Positions 14,467-16,329 of a stretch of 16,329 nucleotides of DNA are shown in pieces. Under the pieces are notes generated by a model. That model did not search any database. It had not been told where the DNA came from and was given only the letters and a program-made list of their open reading frames with translations. Origin of the DNA: Haliscomenobacter sp038240665 (GTDB lineage Bacteria > Bacteroidota > Bacteroidia > Chitinophagales > Saprospiraceae); NCBI GenBank assembly GCA_038240665.1, contig JBBRGN010000083.1, positions 1-16,329 of the forward strand. Direction: 5' to 3'. The position numbers and the translations under genes were made by a program. Positions within the stretch are counted from its first letter, which is position 1. Each line of letters starts with the position of its first letter.

Positions 14467-15948
14467 ATGAGGTGCTTAGGACTATTTTTTATTTGGAGTA
14501 CGATTGGGCTGAGTTCTGCGCTGGCTCAGGGTTTGTTGTTTGATCCCAAAGCTTACGATAAACTGCCTACGCAACCCTTGTATGGCGATGGTGGCAAATC
14601 GGAAACAACGGCGTTGGATGGTATTTATAAAATCGATTTGAGGCCTTTTTGTCCCAAACCTCAAAACCAAGGCTCCGTCAGTTCTTGTACTGCCTGGGCC
14701 AGTGGGTACGGCGCTATGACGATTGCCTATGCCATTCAAGCAAAAAGAGAAAGCGAGACTGCGGCAGTGACGGATAGCGCTTTTTCGGCGCTTTTTCTTT
14801 ATAACCTGGCGCGCGATTCGATCAAAGATTGCGAGGTAGGTACTTTTTTAAATAAAACACTGGATCTTCTCAAAGATAAAGGGAATTTACGCAGCACCTT
14901 TTTTGACAAAGGCAACAACTGCAAACGTGTGCCAACGGCAAGAGAGTTGGCGCAGGCAAAAACGCACCGCATCAAAGATTGGGTCAGTCTTTTTTCTTCT
15001 TCCAGCAGCAGTCGAGTACGCATCGACAAAACTAAATTGAGTTTAGCGGCCAAAAAACCAGTTATGATCGGTATGCGTTTGCGCAACAACTTCATGGAAC
15101 TGGGGCCAAATGATAAGTTTTGGTTGCCCAGCGTAGGCGATACTTCGCTCAGCTATAGCCATGCTTTGGTGGTGGTAGGATTTGATGATGGAAAAGGAGC
15201 GTTTGAAGTGATGAACAGTTGGGGTGAAAAATGGGGGAACAAAGGCTTTTTTTGGGTGCGGTATGAAGATTATGCCAGACATGTAGCCCAGGCTTTTCAA
15301 ATGACCGTTTATTCCGAGGAGTCGACGAAAAAGATTCCCAATGCTCCTATCAAACCAGAAAACACCTTGGCTGGCGATTTTTCCATCCGCTACGTCAAGG
15401 AAGTACGTGACACCAATATCATTTTTCACACTGCGGCTTTTACCTATCTCCAAAAAGGCATTTACCAATTGGAAGAAGCGGAAAGCTGGCCAGTAGGCAA
15501 ATTGTACCAGTTGACGGCAAGTCAGTTTTTAGGAGGTAGTTATCTGTATGTTTTTAGTTTGGATGCCTACAATAAAATCACCGTACACTGGCCGCGTGAT
15601 GGGCGTTTGGATGAAAAATTTGAAGGCATCAATGAAAGCGCAGTGATCACCAACTCGAAAGTTAATTTGGTGGTTCCGGATGCAAAAAGCGGGCTGAAAC
15701 TTGAAAAAATAGGGGAGGAGTACATTGGAATTTTAGTCTCTAAAGATCCGCTGAATAATTTCAATGCCTTGTTGCAAAATCTAGTCCTCAACCCCAAAAT
15801 GCCAGTTAAGGATCGTTTGGATCGAGCTTTAGGCGTTTTGGAAATCAAAACAGAACAGCTGACTTACGCCAACAATGAAATCCAGTTTTCTACCACCGAT
15901 ACTAAAGGTAAAGTAGCAGCTTTATTGCTAAAAATACCCGTAAAATAG
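14467..15948 (+). CDS. Secreted papain-like (C1A) cysteine peptidase with a C-terminal DUF4384-like domain
   Basis: This 493-residue protein has a signal peptide at residues 1-21 (Ser-Ser-Ala-Leu-Ala-Gln). The peptidase domain (about 51-285) carries Gln68 of the oxyanion hole in Gln-Asn-Gln-Gly-Ser, the catalytic Cys74 in Ser-Ser-Cys-Thr-Ala-Trp-Ala, His232 in Tyr-Ser-His-Ala-Leu, and Asn250 in Asn-Ser-Trp-Gly. The papain triad is therefore complete. There is no long propeptide between the signal and the catalytic domain, unlike many C1A enzymes. The C-terminal part (about 301-435) has Tyr-Leu-Tyr-Val-Phe-Ser-Leu-Asp ... Val-His-Trp-Pro-Arg (359-377) and a later Gly-Ile-Leu-Val-Ser-Lys-Asp-Pro-Leu (421-429), features of DUF4384, a domain I know from proteins that also carry caspase- or papain-like domains. 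It is 4 bases after the helical protein gene. The stop lies 3 bases from that of the convergent minus-strand gene. Confidence 0.92.
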   Translation: MRCLGLFFIWSTIGLSSALAQGLLFDPKAYDKLPTQPLYGDGGKSETTALDGIYKIDLRPFCPKPQNQGSVSSCTAWASGYGAMTIAYAIQAKRESETAAVTDSAFSALFLYNLARDSIKDCEVGTFLNKTLDLLKDKGNLRSTFFDKGNNCKRVPTARELAQAKTHRIKDWVSLFSSSSSSRVRIDKTKLSLAAKKPVMIGMRLRNNFMELGPNDKFWLPSVGDTSLSYSHALVVVGFDDGKGAFEVMNSWGEKWGNKGFFWVRYEDYARHVAQAFQMTVYSEESTKKIPNAPIKPENTLAGDFSIRYVKEVRDTNIIFHTAAFTYLQKGIYQLEEAESWPVGKLYQLTASQFLGGSYLYVFSLDAYNKITVHWPRDGRLDEKFEGINESAVITNSKVNLVVPDAKSGLKLEKIGEEYIGILVSKDPLNNFNALLQNLVLNPKMPVKDRLDRALGVLEIKTEQLTYANNEIQFSTTDTKGKVAALLLKIPVK

Positions 15949-15951
15949 CGT

Positions 15952-16329
15952 TTAGTTCTTGGGCAATTCATCGATAAAAATAAGGCCAAATTTGTCTTTA
16001 CCTTTTTTGGTCACCAAACCGCCATCCGATTTTTGCCAAGTGATTTCGTAATCTATTTCTTCCACATCATTGGGGAGCGTGATCTCAATGGTCTTTTCGC
16101 TGATGTTGTCACCTGGTCGTAGCGTAAGTCGGGGGTGGTTGATTTTGCCAAAAAAAGGATAGCTCAGCACAATAGATACCAGTCGAACGCCCTTGGCTTG
16201 TAGTCCCGCTAAATCACCATCGAGCGTAATGGTCTTACGGGTAAAAGGCGTATAAACATTGATCATGGCCGCAGAAGATTTTTCCCAGGGCGTTTGATAG
16301 GATCCACCACCCAAGAATTGCCAGATGTT
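15952..16329 (-). CDS. Secreted-family paralogue F, C-terminal part only (cut by window end)
   Basis: The minus-strand frame is open to the last base, so the gene is truncated at its 5' end by the window edge; the TTG at 16314-16312 is internal. The visible 125 residues begin Asn-Ile-Trp-Gln-Phe-Leu-Gly-Gly-Gly and later Pro-Trp-Glu-Lys, matching the end of the first C-terminal module of paralogues B and C (Trp-Ser-Phe-Phe-Gly and Ser-Asp-Trp). A complete second module follows, ending Ile-Asp-Tyr-Glu-Ile-Thr-Trp and closing Phe-Ile-Asp-Glu-Leu-Pro-Lys-Asn, very like the Tyr-Ala-Asp-Glu-Leu-Pro-Lys end of B. It is therefore a sixth member of the family, facing the plus-strand genes, with 3 bases between the converging stop codons. 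The remainder lies outside the window. Confidence 0.9.
   Translation of the reverse strand, partial: NIWQFLGGGSYQTPWEKSSAAMINVYTPFTRKTITLDGDLAGLQAKGVRLVSIVLSYPFFGKINHPRLTLRPGDNISEKTIEITLPNDVEEIDYEITWQKSDGGLVTKKGKDKFGLIFIDELPKN

Noticed and set aside
1435..15948. Type IX secretion C-terminal sorting domains on the secreted proteins
   Set aside because: I looked at the C-termini and saw none of the usual Gly-rich beta-strand ending; the paralogues end in Asp-Glu-Leu-Pro-Lys-like or other short tails.
1..16329. tRNA, rRNA, CRISPR array or insertion sequence
   Set aside because: No repeat-spacer pattern, transposase-like protein, terminal inverted repeats or RNA-gene-like segment was seen, and the gaps are too short to hold most of these.

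Overview
The window reads as a chromosomal segment of a Bacteroidota bacterium, most likely from the Saprospiria or a nearby lineage. The evidence is indirect: nearly every protein opens with a short Lys- or Arg-led signal peptide ending near Ala-Gln or Ser-Gln, the lipoprotein signal ends in Ser-Cys, TAA stops dominate, and candidate promoters look like TTG-N18/19-TAnnTTT rather than sigma-70 boxes. No rRNA, tRNA, mobile element or CRISPR array was seen. The DNA is densely coding: twelve genes on the plus strand and one on the minus strand, and the longest gap is 124 bases.

Region 1 (1-10074) holds five members of one large secreted protein family: a 5'-truncated copy (1-1401), two close paralogues (1435-3204 and 3246-5192) and two divergent ones (7240-8637 and 8641-10074). 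A sixth copy, cut by the window end, lies on the minus strand (15952-16329). Family members share an N-terminal domain with a Tyr-Tyr-rich strand and a Pro-Gln-Phe-like motif, a variable linker, an Asn-Leu-Asp-Asp-Pro motif, and two tandem beta-sandwich-like modules that each end in Tyr-x-Tyr-x-x-x-Trp. I do not recognise a named family. Among the paralogues sit a secreted HExxH...NEGxA zinc metallopeptidase (5235-6665) and a small secreted protein of unknown role (6670-7230). Gaps of 3-42 bases suggest one transcription unit.

Region 2 (10199-15948) starts after the only sizeable gap, which carries a plausible promoter. It encodes a seven-repeat beta-propeller lipoprotein, a secreted caspase-like (C14) peptidase with two predicted Ig-like domains and an EF-hand-like loop, a membrane-hairpin protein with a Bacteroidota beta-domain, a small helical secreted protein, and a secreted papain-like (C1A) peptidase with a C-terminal DUF4384-like domain. 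It meets the minus-strand paralogue with only 3 bases between the two stop codons.

Taken together, the locus looks like an envelope or extracellular assembly: a family of multi-domain beta-rich proteins encoded with three peptidases of unrelated catalytic types and a propeller lipoprotein. There is no cytoplasmic enzyme, regulator or transporter in the window. That the two regions work together is inference from proximity, from shared export signals and from paralogues flanking the peptidase genes. The biological role is not shown by the sequence.
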